Source of the DNA: Leptothoe spongobia TAU-MAC 1115
Lineage (GTDB): Bacteria > Cyanobacteriota > Cyanobacteriia > Phormidesmidales > Phormidesmidaceae
DNA: 37,007 bases
Assembly: GCF_018739885.1 (NCBI RefSeq)
Contig: NZ_JADOES010000051.1
Coordinates: forward strand, 1 to 37,007
Direction: 5' to 3'
Shown piece by piece: positions 1 through 8,451 of this stretch (positions within the stretch are counted from its first letter, which is position 1; the number at the start of each line of letters is the position of its first letter). The notes under the pieces were generated by a model. The model ran no database searches. It had not been told where the DNA came from and was given only the letters and a program-made list of their open reading frames with translations. Both the position numbers and the translations under genes were made by a program.

Positions 1-120
1 TTATTCTGGACCATGCAACAGAAGCTACCTTTGCCTGATACTATTGATGGACTTTTGTCAATGCGTAACTCCTATAACTATAGAATTAGAGGATTAGTAA
101 CATATCTACATCACCACTGA
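1..120 (+). CDS. C-terminal tail of an upstream reading frame (partial)
   Basis: The first frame is open from the window edge to a TGA at 118-120 and encodes 39 residues ending in YLHHH. There is no recognisable domain. It stops only four bases before the ATG of the GIY-YIG gene, which is the spacing of an operon partner, but an open stretch this short could be chance. Its start lies outside the window. I see it as a possible gene end and cannot name it. Confidence 0.35.
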   Translation, partial: LFWTMQQKLPLPDTIDGLLSMRNSYNYRIRGLVTYLHHH

Positions 121-124
121 TGAC

Positions 125-559
125 ATGAGAAATGCGTATCATCCCCGGCGCTGGGCTTCTGTATTACTAGAGGATCGTAGTCAGCTACCGCGAAAATCAG
201 GGGTGTACGCAGTGATTAAGTATCGGAAAATCTATTACATCGGCGTTTCGACCAACCTAAATCAAAGATGGCGTGGGAAGAGCCATCACAGGTTTTTGCA
301 AGCTGAGCAGCTTAGACGTCCGAGTCTGCGTTATTTGCTTGTCCCAAAGGCACAGGCCCGTGCTCTAGAGAAGGTATTGATCTCTAAGTACAGTCCGCCA
401 TGGAATTACTCAAAGGTTCCTGTTCCTATGCGGCGTCAGGTGCATGGGTGGCGAAGGGCCTTAGGTGTGGCTACTGGTTTATTGGTTTTATTTATTTTAA
501 GTCGTAGTTTAGTGCTGGGGCTGATTGCGATTACGGTTGCGATCGCACTATTCCGCTGA
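125..559 (+). CDS. Membrane-anchored GIY-YIG domain protein
   Basis: 144 residues. The N-terminal half has the GIY-YIG nuclease signature: GVY at residues 26-28, YYIG at 37-40, a following Arg at 48 in NLNQRW, and a later Glu (about 82, in ALEKVL) and Asn (about 93, in PPWNYS) that fit the usual metal-binding and C-terminal positions of the fold. The C-terminal third (about 111-142) is a strongly hydrophobic segment that looks like one or two membrane helices. Known members of the superfamily cut DNA (UvrC, homing endonucleases, some restriction enzymes). Small stand-alone ones are often of unknown role. A nuclease domain tied to the membrane is unusual. It follows the preceding open frame by four bases. 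The domain call is firm; activity and target are unknown. Confidence 0.8.
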   Translation: MRNAYHPRRWASVLLEDRSQLPRKSGVYAVIKYRKIYYIGVSTNLNQRWRGKSHHRFLQAEQLRRPSLRYLLVPKAQARALEKVLISKYSPPWNYSKVPVPMRRQVHGWRRALGVATGLLVLFILSRSLVLGLIAITVAIALFR

Positions 560-788
560 GCAACAGCATCCATTACATTCATCAACATGTTGGCAAATGA
601 CCTTGATAGGACTAAAGTCCTGTGGAGATTAGGTCTAGATTAGGTCCTAAGCCTCACGACGTTCCAGTTGCTCTGACTTACGATGTGGCCATGGCAGCAG
701 GGGGCATTCGAATCAACCAAGTTACCAATTCTCTCAGCTCTCAACTGTCAGACATTAGGAGAGTAAGGAGTGTCTGATATCTAGTCAT

Positions 789-998
789 ATGATTGATCAA
801 CCGCCTAATCCATCGGAACAAGCCTTATTAGAATCCCTTACCCCTGAGCAACTGCAGTTAGTTGCCAATTGGTTAGATGTGGAGAAGCTGATCAGAATCG
901 AAGAAGGTTATGGACATTCGGATTTGACTTGGTCGTTGACCTGGATGTCCCATAAACTGAGGACATTGGTTCAGACACAACAGCCTCCTAACGTGTGA
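789..998 (+). CDS. Small hypothetical protein
   Basis: 69 residues, hydrophilic and acidic, with a probable helical core (TPEQLQLVANWLDVEKLIR) and no signal peptide, membrane helix or cysteine. I do not recognise a family. An AAGGAG lies at 765-770, about 18 bases before the ATG, which is too far for an ideal ribosome binding site; no closer in-frame ATG, GTG or TTG was seen. A perfect hairpin terminator candidate follows at 1053-1098, supporting that this is a transcribed gene end. It could be a small cyanobacterial regulatory or adaptor protein, but nothing in the sequence shows that. Confidence 0.55.
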   Translation: MIDQPPNPSEQALLESLTPEQLQLVANWLDVEKLIRIEEGYGHSDLTWSLTWMSHKLRTLVQTQQPPNV

Positions 999-1052
999 TT
1001 ACTCCTCCAAGGCAGGAAGGATGTAAAGTTTCTGAACTCTAAAATATAAAAC

Positions 1053-1098
1053 TTCCAAAACAAAAGCTATCCAATCTTGGATAGCTTTTGTTTTGGAA
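1053..1098. terminator. Perfect 20-bp hairpin between convergent genes
   Basis: A 20-base arm at 1053-1072 pairs perfectly with 1079-1098 around a 6-base loop (AATCTT). The outer part of the stem is A/T-rich, with TTTTGTTTTGG on the plus strand and CAAAAC-type runs opposite. It lies between the plus-strand hypothetical gene ending at 998 and the minus-strand HlyD gene ending at 1129, so a terminator working in both directions is the simplest reading. Confidence 0.8.
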
Positions 1099-1128
1099 CC
1101 TTCGCTGTTCTACGCAGTAGATGTCCTC

Positions 1129-2655
1129 CTACTTGGAGAAGAAGTTGTCCTTTTTGCGGACGAACAAATCGGTAAAGAAAGAGATAACCGTACGCTTCTC
1201 GGTTTTGATATTGGCATTGATGGACATCCCTGAGCGGATGGTGTAGGTTTCCCCTCTAGATTCTAGGACCTGGGATTGTAATTGAATCTCGGCTGGGAAT
1301 CGATAGAACGGAAAAATCTCATCGGGGGGTAGGGCATCAGAGCCAATGCTCACCAAATGGCCATCAATATCACCGTACTCACTGTAGGTAAACGCATCAA
1401 TCCTTACATCCACTGACTTGCATTCAGCCGCAATACCCTCTTGGTTCTCAGCTTGCACAGCGGCTCGGCAGTCATCGGTCAACTGCACAAAACCAATGTC
1501 TTTGTTGGGAATAAAGACACGGGCAACGAGATTCTCCTGGGGGACGATTTCTAAAATCGGTTCAGTGGAGTTAGCGGCGTAGCCAGGCTGATTGGCTTTT
1601 AGGTTAAAGACAGAACCGCTAACCGGAGCTGTAAGCTCACGGAAGTTTAGCTGTTCCTGGAGCTGGGCAATACGACTGCCAATTTCTTGGCGTTGAGTTT
1701 CATTCTGTAATACGGTCTGGCCCAAATCGCTTTCAATCGATGAAAGGCGCTCACGATTATTCCGGATTTGGTCGCGACGGCTGCGCTCAAATTCGAACTC
1801 GGCCCGCTTAATTTCCGATTCCGCTTGATTGATTTGGGCATCAAGACGGCTGATCTCGTCTTTTAAGGTACTGACTCGGGTGATCCGGGTGCTGACTTCC
1901 TGTTCCTGTTGTAGTTTGCTGAGTTCTGCAACGGCACCTTCCTTTTCTAGCCAAACCAAACGATCCAGAATCTCTTGGTTGGTATCGAGGTCATTTTCGG
2001 CATTTCTTAACTCAGCACGAGCCTGGCTGAGACGACCTTTTAGATCTTTAATTTGTTCACGGTTTTGAGTCTGACGCTCCTGAGCTTCACCTCTGGCACT
2101 GTTCACGTCGGCAGTGGCCTCAGCCGATAGACCAGCGGTATTACCGTCAATTTGGGCCTGATAGATGCGATTGCTATCTTCGAGCACTCTTTTTTCTTCT
2201 AGACGCTGCTGCAGATCGCTTGTGATGGGAGCTGCAGCATCTCCATTGCCACCTTGGGCTCGATAAACCTCATTTTGGCTGGTGAGCTGTTCGCGAATCC
2301 GCAGTAAAGATTCCAACTCAACTTTGGCGGCTTCTTGGTTAAAGGTGATGAGCACATCGCCTTTTTTAACCAGGTCACCTTCTTTGACATGGATTTTTTC
2401 GATGACGCCGCCACTGGGGGTTTGTACTGGCTGGACAACACCGACAGGCTCTAATTTTCCTTGGGCGGGAATGGTTTCTTCGACCTTGGCTAGAAATGCC
2501 CAGATGAGGCTAACACTGGTGACGCCGAGAATGGCCCACACAATGGCCCGCGACCAGAGGGGGGATTGCCTGAGAATAACTGGCTGATCAAAGGGTTGGG
2601 CCTGAGCGCTGGGAGCATTCGGGACACCGCCATTTTGGACTTGTTGAGATGTCAT
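1129..2655 (-). CDS. HlyD-family periplasmic adaptor of a type I secretion system
   Basis: 508 residues from the ATG at 2655. A longer frame reaches an ATG at 2742, but that would overlap the ABC gene by over 80 bases, and the shorter start lies just four bases after the ABC stop. Layout: a short cytoplasmic N-terminus, one membrane helix (about 36-56), the first half of a lipoyl/barrel-sandwich domain (about 72-105, with HVKEGDLVKKGD), a long Gln/Glu-rich coiled coil (about 110-345), the second barrel half (LTAPVSGSVFNL) and a beta-rich C-terminus ending in an Arg/Lys-rich tail. HlyD-type proteins join the inner-membrane ABC exporter to an outer-membrane TolC. It is the last gene of the ppiC-ABC-hlyD operon. 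No TolC gene is in the window. The C-terminal domain has an insertion with two Cys (DDCRAAVQ and AAECKSV) that could form a disulfide. Confidence 0.93.
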   Translation of the reverse strand: MTSQQVQNGGVPNAPSAQAQPFDQPVILRQSPLWSRAIVWAILGVTSVSLIWAFLAKVEETIPAQGKLEPVGVVQPVQTPSGGVIEKIHVKEGDLVKKGDVLITFNQEAAKVELESLLRIREQLTSQNEVYRAQGGNGDAAAPITSDLQQRLEEKRVLEDSNRIYQAQIDGNTAGLSAEATADVNSARGEAQERQTQNREQIKDLKGRLSQARAELRNAENDLDTNQEILDRLVWLEKEGAVAELSKLQQEQEVSTRITRVSTLKDEISRLDAQINQAESEIKRAEFEFERSRRDQIRNNRERLSSIESDLGQTVLQNETQRQEIGSRIAQLQEQLNFRELTAPVSGSVFNLKANQPGYAANSTEPILEIVPQENLVARVFIPNKDIGFVQLTDDCRAAVQAENQEGIAAECKSVDVRIDAFTYSEYGDIDGHLVSIGSDALPPDEIFPFYRFPAEIQLQSQVLESRGETYTIRSGMSINANIKTEKRTVISFFTDLFVRKKDNFFSK

Positions 2656-2659
2656 TGGA

Positions 2660-5641
2660 CTAACCGTTCCCTTGTTGCTGATATAGACAGTAGTAACGAC
2701 CCTTGAGAGCCAGCAGCTCCTCGTGGGTACCTTCTTCGACAATTGAGCCTTGATCCATTACCAAGATAGTATTGGCGCTACGCAGGGTCCCTAATCGGTG
2801 AGTGATGAAGAATACTGTGCGGTTTTTTGCCCATTTCTTCAGGTTCATCGATACCTGAGCTTCGGTATCGTAGTCGAGGGCACTGGTGGCCTCATCCAAG
2901 ATTAGTAGACGGGGATTTTGTAAAATTGTGCGTGCGATCGCAATTCGCTGGCGCTGTCCCCCGGATAGGGATGAGCCCCGCTCACCCACCCGAGAGTTGT
3001 AACCCACTGGCATTTCCATAATGAAATCGTGACAGCAGGCAATCCTGGCCGCTTCAATCACCTCGTCGGTGGTGGCCTCGGGATTGGTTAAGGAAATATT
3101 TTCCTGAATGGTGCCCTCAAATAGCAAACTGTCCTGGGGCACAATCCCCACCTGCCGTCGCAAGGAATACAGCTCGACCTTGTTGATATCGTAGTTATCA
3201 ATCAAAATCCGACCTGAGTTGGGTGCATACAACCTGGGCAGCAGCTTCATCATGGTACTTTTACCTGAGCCGCTCAGACCGACCAGGCCGACGAACTGAC
3301 CCACCGGGAATTCAGCATTGATATTGGATAGCTGGAGTGGTCCCGATGCGCCAAAGCGGAAGGACACATTTTCATAGCGCACATGGCCTTTCACATCCGG
3401 CATGGGAATTTGGCTACGCTGCTCTTCTTCCTGTTCTTGGGGATGGTCGACGATGTCAGCCAGACGCTCCAAAGACAAGGCCGTCTCTTGGAAGTTTTGC
3501 CACAGTTGAGTCAAGCGTAGTAGGGGCTGGGTGACATACCCAGAAATGATGCGAAAGGCAATCAGTCCACCCAGGGTGAGTTCCCCTTCTAGTACCAGGT
3601 ATGCGCCAAACCATAGCACCAGCAAACCAGAAAGCTTGTTTAAGAAATTACTGGCTGAACTTGCCGTGGTGGAGGTGAGGACGGTCTTAAAGCCGTCGCT
3701 TACGTAGCGACCGTAGCGATCTTGCCACTTCCAACGGGTATTGAGCTCGATATTTTGAGCTTTGACGGTTTGAATACCCGATAGGGCCTCCACCAAAAAG
3801 GATTGGGTCTTGGCATTTTGCTCGGCTTTGGCCCGTAGCTGACGCCGCACAATCGGTGAGACAAACAGGGTGAGTGCCAAAAATAGGGGAATAGTGGCCA
3901 GGGATACCAGCGTGAGCTTGACGCTGTAAATCAGCATCACGACGATGTAGACCACCGAGAACACAGCATCCAGTACCACGGTTAGGGCAGTACCAGTCAG
4001 GAATTGTCGAATGTTTTCCAGCTCGTTGACTCGGCTGGACAGTTCACCCACGGGGCGGCGGTCAAAATACTTGAGGGGTAACCGCAGTAAGTGGTCGATG
4101 GTCTGGGAGGCCAGGGTCATGTCGATCCGGTTGGTGGTATCGACAAATAGATAGGTGCGCAAGCTGCCGAGGATAGCCTCGAACACCGCCATAATTACCA
4201 GGAAGATGCCGAGTACATGCAGGGTGTCGACACTTTGCTGCACAATCACGCGGTCAATAATCACCTGGATCATCAGGGGATTGGCCAATCCAAAGATCTG
4301 ATAGAAGAATGAGGCGGCCAGCACCTCCACCAAAATCCACTTATATTTGATCAGTGATGGGACAAACCAGGACAGACCAAACCGTTGCTGAGGTGTCTGG
4401 GCGGTGGTTTCTAGCAGTAGAATTTCACCCTCAGGTCCCCAGATCTCCTCAAAAGCCTCGATTGAGTGGCGGACGATTCCCTTATCTTCGGGGCAGCCGA
4501 TAACGCATTGCTTAGCCGAAGTCTCATAAAGGAGCGCATAGCTATCACGCCACTTGATCAGAGCTAACTTAGGCAGTCTACCAATGGCACTGGCTGGGAC
4601 CTTGGCTAGCTGAGGTTTAAGCCCCAGCATGTCAGCAACAGCGCCACAAGAGGGTAATGAAACCTGACCCAAACGGGCTTTTTGATTGGTAAGAACCCGT
4701 CGCACCACATCCCGTTTAAAGGGCATACCAAAGTGCTTGGCCAGCATCTCAAAGCAGGCCAGCAAGGAGTCGACCTCGCCGCGAGCACGGATGTGGGGAT
4801 AGTTTACTTGACTGCTGCCGGGCTCTGCATCCATGCCCATGTCTTTGGGCAGCGCATCGGCATAGGGAATATCCGCGACAGGATTAGCGTCATTGTCCCA
4901 GGGATCGTCATTGAGGACTTCTGCAGCTTTAGTTTCTACCTGAGCCGCAATGATAGCCGAGGGAATCCCCACTAGACGAGCACCGCTCTGACTGAGCACC
5001 TCGGTGGAGGCCATCGTCGGACTCAGCTGAGCACCCTGCTCATGAAACGCGATATTACCCCGGCTAATAAACCAGAGATACTGACGATCGAGTTCACTGT
5101 TCTTGAGTTGACCTGCAGGGACTTCCTTGACGACGATGCCCGATTGCTTAATCGTTTCTGTTAATTCAGCAATGTCGCCAACATTGTGGGCCTGCTTTTC
5201 AAAATACGTACTAATAATTTCAAATAGCTCGGCCAGGTAGCAATGATTTTGAATCGCACTGGCAAAGTTAGGGTGTCTCGAAATCAGCTGCTTGATCGCC
5301 TGTACTGGGATGGCCACCGCCACAATTTCCGTTGATGCGATCGCACTTTCACAAGCAACTCCCCGCGCTGGACCCGCCAGACCCAGGATATCCCCAGGCC
5401 CCAACAGTTTTAGGGTGATGGGATTTTTGGTATAGGGATCATATCCCAATAGCCTGACCTGACCCTCTTTAATCAGGACAACCTGGTGAGGCATAGTTTC
5501 ACGCCTCAAAATTGGCTGCCCCATGCGGTAGCGTAGCAGCTGACTTTTCTCAGACAGACTTTGTAGGGCCTCTGCCGGTAGGTGGATAAAAGGCTCTACA
5601 TCGTTCAGCTGTTGATGTATAGGATTTACGGTATAAGTCAT
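2660..5641 (-). CDS. Type I secretion ABC exporter with cNMP-binding-like and inactive C39-like domains
   Basis: 993 residues. Domains: a Crp-like cyclic-nucleotide-binding fold at about 17-118 (VVLIKEGQVRLLGYD, GPGDILGLAG), a second weaker copy near 150-210, a C39 peptidase-like domain at about 281-405, six-helix exporter membrane domain at about 425-710, and an ATPase at 745-990. The ATPase is complete: Walker A GLSGSGKST (788-796), signature LSGGQ (892-896), Walker B LLILDE (912-917) and His 948 in ITHR. In the C39-like domain the usual DCGxxC reads DSLLAC (291-296), so the catalytic Cys is Ser, and the His region reads WRDSYALLYE without His. This resembles the non-cleaving domain of HlyB, so the substrate probably keeps its N-terminus. 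It lies between ppiC (42 bases upstream) and hlyD (4 bases downstream). Substrate unknown. The N-terminal domain may regulate export. Confidence 0.93.
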   Translation of the reverse strand: MTYTVNPIHQQLNDVEPFIHLPAEALQSLSEKSQLLRYRMGQPILRRETMPHQVVLIKEGQVRLLGYDPYTKNPITLKLLGPGDILGLAGPARGVACESAIASTEIVAVAIPVQAIKQLISRHPNFASAIQNHCYLAELFEIISTYFEKQAHNVGDIAELTETIKQSGIVVKEVPAGQLKNSELDRQYLWFISRGNIAFHEQGAQLSPTMASTEVLSQSGARLVGIPSAIIAAQVETKAAEVLNDDPWDNDANPVADIPYADALPKDMGMDAEPGSSQVNYPHIRARGEVDSLLACFEMLAKHFGMPFKRDVVRRVLTNQKARLGQVSLPSCGAVADMLGLKPQLAKVPASAIGRLPKLALIKWRDSYALLYETSAKQCVIGCPEDKGIVRHSIEAFEEIWGPEGEILLLETTAQTPQQRFGLSWFVPSLIKYKWILVEVLAASFFYQIFGLANPLMIQVIIDRVIVQQSVDTLHVLGIFLVIMAVFEAILGSLRTYLFVDTTNRIDMTLASQTIDHLLRLPLKYFDRRPVGELSSRVNELENIRQFLTGTALTVVLDAVFSVVYIVVMLIYSVKLTLVSLATIPLFLALTLFVSPIVRRQLRAKAEQNAKTQSFLVEALSGIQTVKAQNIELNTRWKWQDRYGRYVSDGFKTVLTSTTASSASNFLNKLSGLLVLWFGAYLVLEGELTLGGLIAFRIISGYVTQPLLRLTQLWQNFQETALSLERLADIVDHPQEQEEEQRSQIPMPDVKGHVRYENVSFRFGASGPLQLSNINAEFPVGQFVGLVGLSGSGKSTMMKLLPRLYAPNSGRILIDNYDINKVELYSLRRQVGIVPQDSLLFEGTIQENISLTNPEATTDEVIEAARIACCHDFIMEMPVGYNSRVGERGSSLSGGQRQRIAIARTILQNPRLLILDEATSALDYDTEAQVSMNLKKWAKNRTVFFITHRLGTLRSANTILVMDQGSIVEEGTHEELLALKGRYYCLYQQQGNG

Positions 5642-5683
5642 AAGTTATGCACGTTAACTATGCGCTTCTAAGTGGCGTATGTT

Positions 5684-6406
5684 TCAGGGCAAAAGAGGTT
5701 GGACCGCTGTGGACTGAGTGGTTTCCTGGAGCCATGTTTTAAATAGTTCGTCTATCATGCGCTGACGCATTGAATCATCAAACTGTGCCGGTACAAACTT
5801 TTCTAAACGAGTGATCACATACCATTCACCAATGGGTGTGGGAGACCACAACTGTTCCGGCTGACTCACAGACAGCATCCTTCCAATCATAGGATGGGGA
5901 ACACTTAACTCTACAGGTCCAATCAGGCCACCAGTTTGGGCTTCCTGACCTTCTGAATAACGCCGAGCCAAATCAGCAAATGACCCCCCGTCATCATTGA
6001 GACGAAAATAGAGTTCCTGGGCCAGACTGGGGTCTTTGGTTCTAATCAGGGAATAAAGCACTCGGTCTAACTTAATCTTGCGTTCTAAAAAGTAAGATTC
6101 CGCCTGATTGCCCCAGGTATCTTCTTTGAATTTTGCAATTTTGGCATCCCGTAGAGCCATCATATACATTTGCTCTTGGGTTAGCTTGTGCTGAGTCTGC
6201 CATGCCTGTTGCTGCTGCTCGGAAACCAAATTTCGTTGAAGACAAAACGTTTTGTAGGCTTCCTCCGGGTCGCAGGCAACTGATTCGATCGATTGGTCTA
6301 GAACGACTTCTTGCACCAGCCTGGGTAAAAGCTGATGCTGCTGTAGCTGCTCTAGCAATGCTCGAATATCAAGCTCCGAATCACCAATTTTCAAAACTGC
6401 TGCCAT
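5684..6406 (-). CDS. Parvulin-type (PpiC) peptidyl-prolyl isomerase of the export operon
   Basis: 240 residues from the ATG at 6406. An upstream ATG at 6499 would add 31 residues that do not look conserved, while starts such as MAAVLKIGDSELD fit related cyanobacterial proteins. The first 110 residues are helical and Gln-rich (SurA/PrsA-like chaperone part). The parvulin domain spans about 115-205, with FADLARRYSEG and TGGLIGPVELS typical of the family. No signal peptide or lipobox is seen, so unlike SurA or PrsA it probably acts in the cytoplasm, perhaps holding the substrate for the exporter encoded directly downstream. First gene of a three-gene operon. The family call is solid; a role in export is inferred from position. 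Confidence 0.88.
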   Translation of the reverse strand: MAAVLKIGDSELDIRALLEQLQQHQLLPRLVQEVVLDQSIESVACDPEEAYKTFCLQRNLVSEQQQQAWQTQHKLTQEQMYMMALRDAKIAKFKEDTWGNQAESYFLERKIKLDRVLYSLIRTKDPSLAQELYFRLNDDGGSFADLARRYSEGQEAQTGGLIGPVELSVPHPMIGRMLSVSQPEQLWSPTPIGEWYVITRLEKFVPAQFDDSMRQRMIDELFKTWLQETTQSTAVQPLLP

Positions 6407-7326
6407 TATGAAAACCCTGACTGAATTAAGTAATGTAGCGTTTTCCCTAAACGTAGAAAGTAATAAATAGTTAGGAATAAAGTTAGAACAAAAAAACACC
6501 TGCTCCTCATAGGGAACATTGGCACTGCTGAACCAAACTAAGATTGCATCTGAAAGATACTGGCACGTGGCACTGCTGACAGATCAGCTCATAATCTGAA
6601 TCGACAATGGAAAACTCTGAACTGAAATTGGCTTAGATTGGCATCGGAGCAGAGCGTGGCTGCTGGACTAACCTTTAGCACAAGTCATTCAGAGTAAAAC
6701 CGCCATGTTTGTGATTTTTTATAGGTTCAAAATAATTTTACCGAGTTACCTAACATAGGATTGATTAAGCTTTCCCGTTTAAATTCGCATACTGAACAAG
6801 TTTTCTACATAGGCGATGCATAACAGGCGGATTTATTTTGATGATTTATGAAGTTAATCCTATGGATGGACAGGCCGAGTTCGGGAATTTAACTAGTTCT
6901 TCATAAAAGAGCTGCCGATTCCGGTCGTTTTTCCATACATTATGTCGTTCCGGATCAGATTAATAGAGCAGTCAGATTTCACTGTGCGTAGCTACTAGCA
7001 TTTAAGGCTTTTTGCGATCGCCAATCTTATGAGCAGAGCTATATTCCCCAGGGGCAGGGTTTTGTATTTTGAGCATCTATACATCTATACATGTTTTGCC
7101 CCAAGTGCAGATATCATCTCAGCGGTGGTAGCACCCCATGGATTCCAGTTCATGCATCGACCGGTGCCCCTGGATCCGGTACTGGGATCAAAATGCTGTT
7201 ACCCCAAGGGGCAAACCTTGGTTGAAGATGCCAGGGTTGTGCGTATGCGTTAGGAATAATCCAGGCTAAAGGTCTGATCCGGACTAGTATTTTTAGTAAG
7301 AGCGCAGAAAGCACTAAAGACAATCC
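6407..7326. other. Long intergenic region without a convincing gene
   Basis: About 920 bases between the divergent ppiC operon and rsmE. It should carry both promoters. It holds an 11-base direct repeat (GGCACTGCTGA near 6522 and 6571), a widely spaced 9-base inverted pair (CATAGGATT near 6755 and AATCCTATG near 6856), one HIP1 octamer near 7013 and a tandem CATCTATA near 7074-7090. The longest open frame (7029-7253) shows no protein-like features, and a 21-codon frame at 6841-6906 is too short to judge. I see no RNA gene that I can support. Confidence 0.6.
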
Positions 7327-8061
7327 ATGCAGCGCATTACTATTGATCCAATCCAGCGGGTGGCTGACACGCTGCAGTTGACCAATGAACAGATACATTA
7401 CCTACAGCGGGTCCTACGGTTAAAGCCGGGAGATGTGTTTATCGCCCAGGATGGTCAAGGTGAGCAGTGGCAAAGTCAGCTGACGGAGGTCCTGGGCCGC
7501 GCGCAGGTTCTCTCTGTGCTAACTCGCCCTCCACGACCGGTGACCCTAGAACTAGTAGCAGCGTTGCCTAAAACCGGATTTGATCAGGTGGTACGTCAAG
7601 CAACAGAATTGGGGGTTACCCATATACGCCCCCTATTGAGTGAACGGACGCTGCTCAAACCCAGCCCTAAAAAGCTAGTCCGTTGGCAACGTATCGCGCA
7701 GGAGGCGTCGGAGCAATGTGAACGGGGCTATGTCCCTGATATTGCTACCCCTGTAGAATTTACCCAGTGGATTCGCGGTAAGTCTGGTGGCAAGTCTATA
7801 CAAGTAGGGAACTATTTTTGTGTGGCTCGGGTCAATTCACCTGGGCTATTACCTTGTGTACAAGCACTTCTGAGCGATTCTCCTCAGCAATCGATTCAGG
7901 TGGTGATTGGTCCAGAAGGGGGTTGGACGCCTGAGGAAATTACGGATGCGATCGCGCATGGTTATCAAGCAACATCTCTTGGTTCAGGGATATTACGTGC
8001 AACAACAGCTTCGCTTACCGCACTGGCGATTATCTCGTCAGTTAGAGAGCAATTGCTATAA
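7327..8061 (+). CDS. rsmE: 16S rRNA (uracil-1498 N3) methyltransferase
   Basis: 244 residues, the normal length for RsmE. The N-terminal PUA-like part (about 1-70, with HYLQRVLRLKPGD) binds RNA. The C-terminal SPOUT methyltransferase carries the family motifs QATELGVTHIRPLLSERT (about 91-108), VIGPEGGWTPEEI (about 193-205) and LGSGILRATTA (about 217-227), which form the knotted SAM site. It methylates U1498 of 16S rRNA in the 30S decoding region. A housekeeping gene; its 3' end and the following bases are partly duplicated 250 bases downstream (see the repeat entries). Confidence 0.96.
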   Translation: MQRITIDPIQRVADTLQLTNEQIHYLQRVLRLKPGDVFIAQDGQGEQWQSQLTEVLGRAQVLSVLTRPPRPVTLELVAALPKTGFDQVVRQATELGVTHIRPLLSERTLLKPSPKKLVRWQRIAQEASEQCERGYVPDIATPVEFTQWIRGKSGGKSIQVGNYFCVARVNSPGLLPCVQALLSDSPQQSIQVVIGPEGGWTPEEITDAIAHGYQATSLGSGILRATTASLTALAIISSVREQLL

Positions 8062-8112
8062 ACAAATTTCGCGTATTTGTTCGGATGGCCATACGATCTA
8101 ACCTTGATTAAT
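8044..8112 (+). repeat. Copy A of a ~69-base imperfect direct repeat with an internal palindrome
   Basis: This copy overlaps the last codons and stop of rsmE. It contains ACAAAT-7-ATTTGT at 8062-8080 around a CGCG core, then CGGATGGCCA. The matching copy is 250 bases downstream at 8294-8362. The strongest identity is over about 40 bases and then fades. Confidence 0.75.
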
Positions 8113-8293
8113 TTAAAGAAAAGATAAAGATTCAGGCGGTGGAATGCTTACCTGCACTTGGCTAGAGGACTTTGCATTTACCAATCGATCACCATGGAAC
8201 ATTCAACTTATAAGGACTACGTGAAGACAAAAATATCTACTGTCAGAGTCAATTCATATCTAAGTATTAGGCTTCTATGCTTAGGAGAGTTTT

Positions 8294-8362
8294 GAGAGAC
8301 AACAGTTGCTATCAACAAATCTCGCGTATTTGTCCGGATGGCCAGCCGATCTCACTTTGGCT
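8294..8362 (+). promoter_or_regulatory. Copy B of the direct repeat; possible operator upstream of the ArsR-type gene
   Basis: This is the second copy of the rsmE-end repeat. Its palindrome ACAAAT-7-ATTTGT at 8315-8333 is preserved, with both arms identical to copy A and a one-base change in the spacer. It lies about 118 bases before the ArsR-type start codon. ArsR/SmtB proteins bind imperfect inverted repeats of about this size, often upstream of their own gene, so an autoregulatory operator is possible. This is inference; the distance is rather long for a simple operator. Confidence 0.4.
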
Positions 8363-8451
8363 AGGTTGAAAACAATTCAAATTATTCAGGTAAGTGCTAT
8401 CACATTTTTCTGAATTTGGATATTGGGTTTAGTGTTTATTAATCAATTACC

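Noticed and set aside
2660..2742. Longer HlyD start at 2742
   Set aside because: It would overlap the ABC gene by over 80 bases; the ATG at 2655 comes directly after the ABC stop and yields a normal HlyD N-terminus.
6841..6906. 21-codon peptide frame (MIYEVNPMDGQAEFGN) in the long gap near the exporter operon
   Set aside because: Considered as an exported peptide, but it has no Gly-Gly leader, is on the strand opposite to the exporter, and the exporter's C39-like domain is inactive.
7029..7253. 74-codon open frame before rsmE
   Set aside because: No ribosome binding site and no protein-like pattern; it spans the likely rsmE promoter region.
8194..8295. 33-codon frame between the two repeat copies
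   Set aside because: No ribosome binding site, no known relatives recognised, too short to support.
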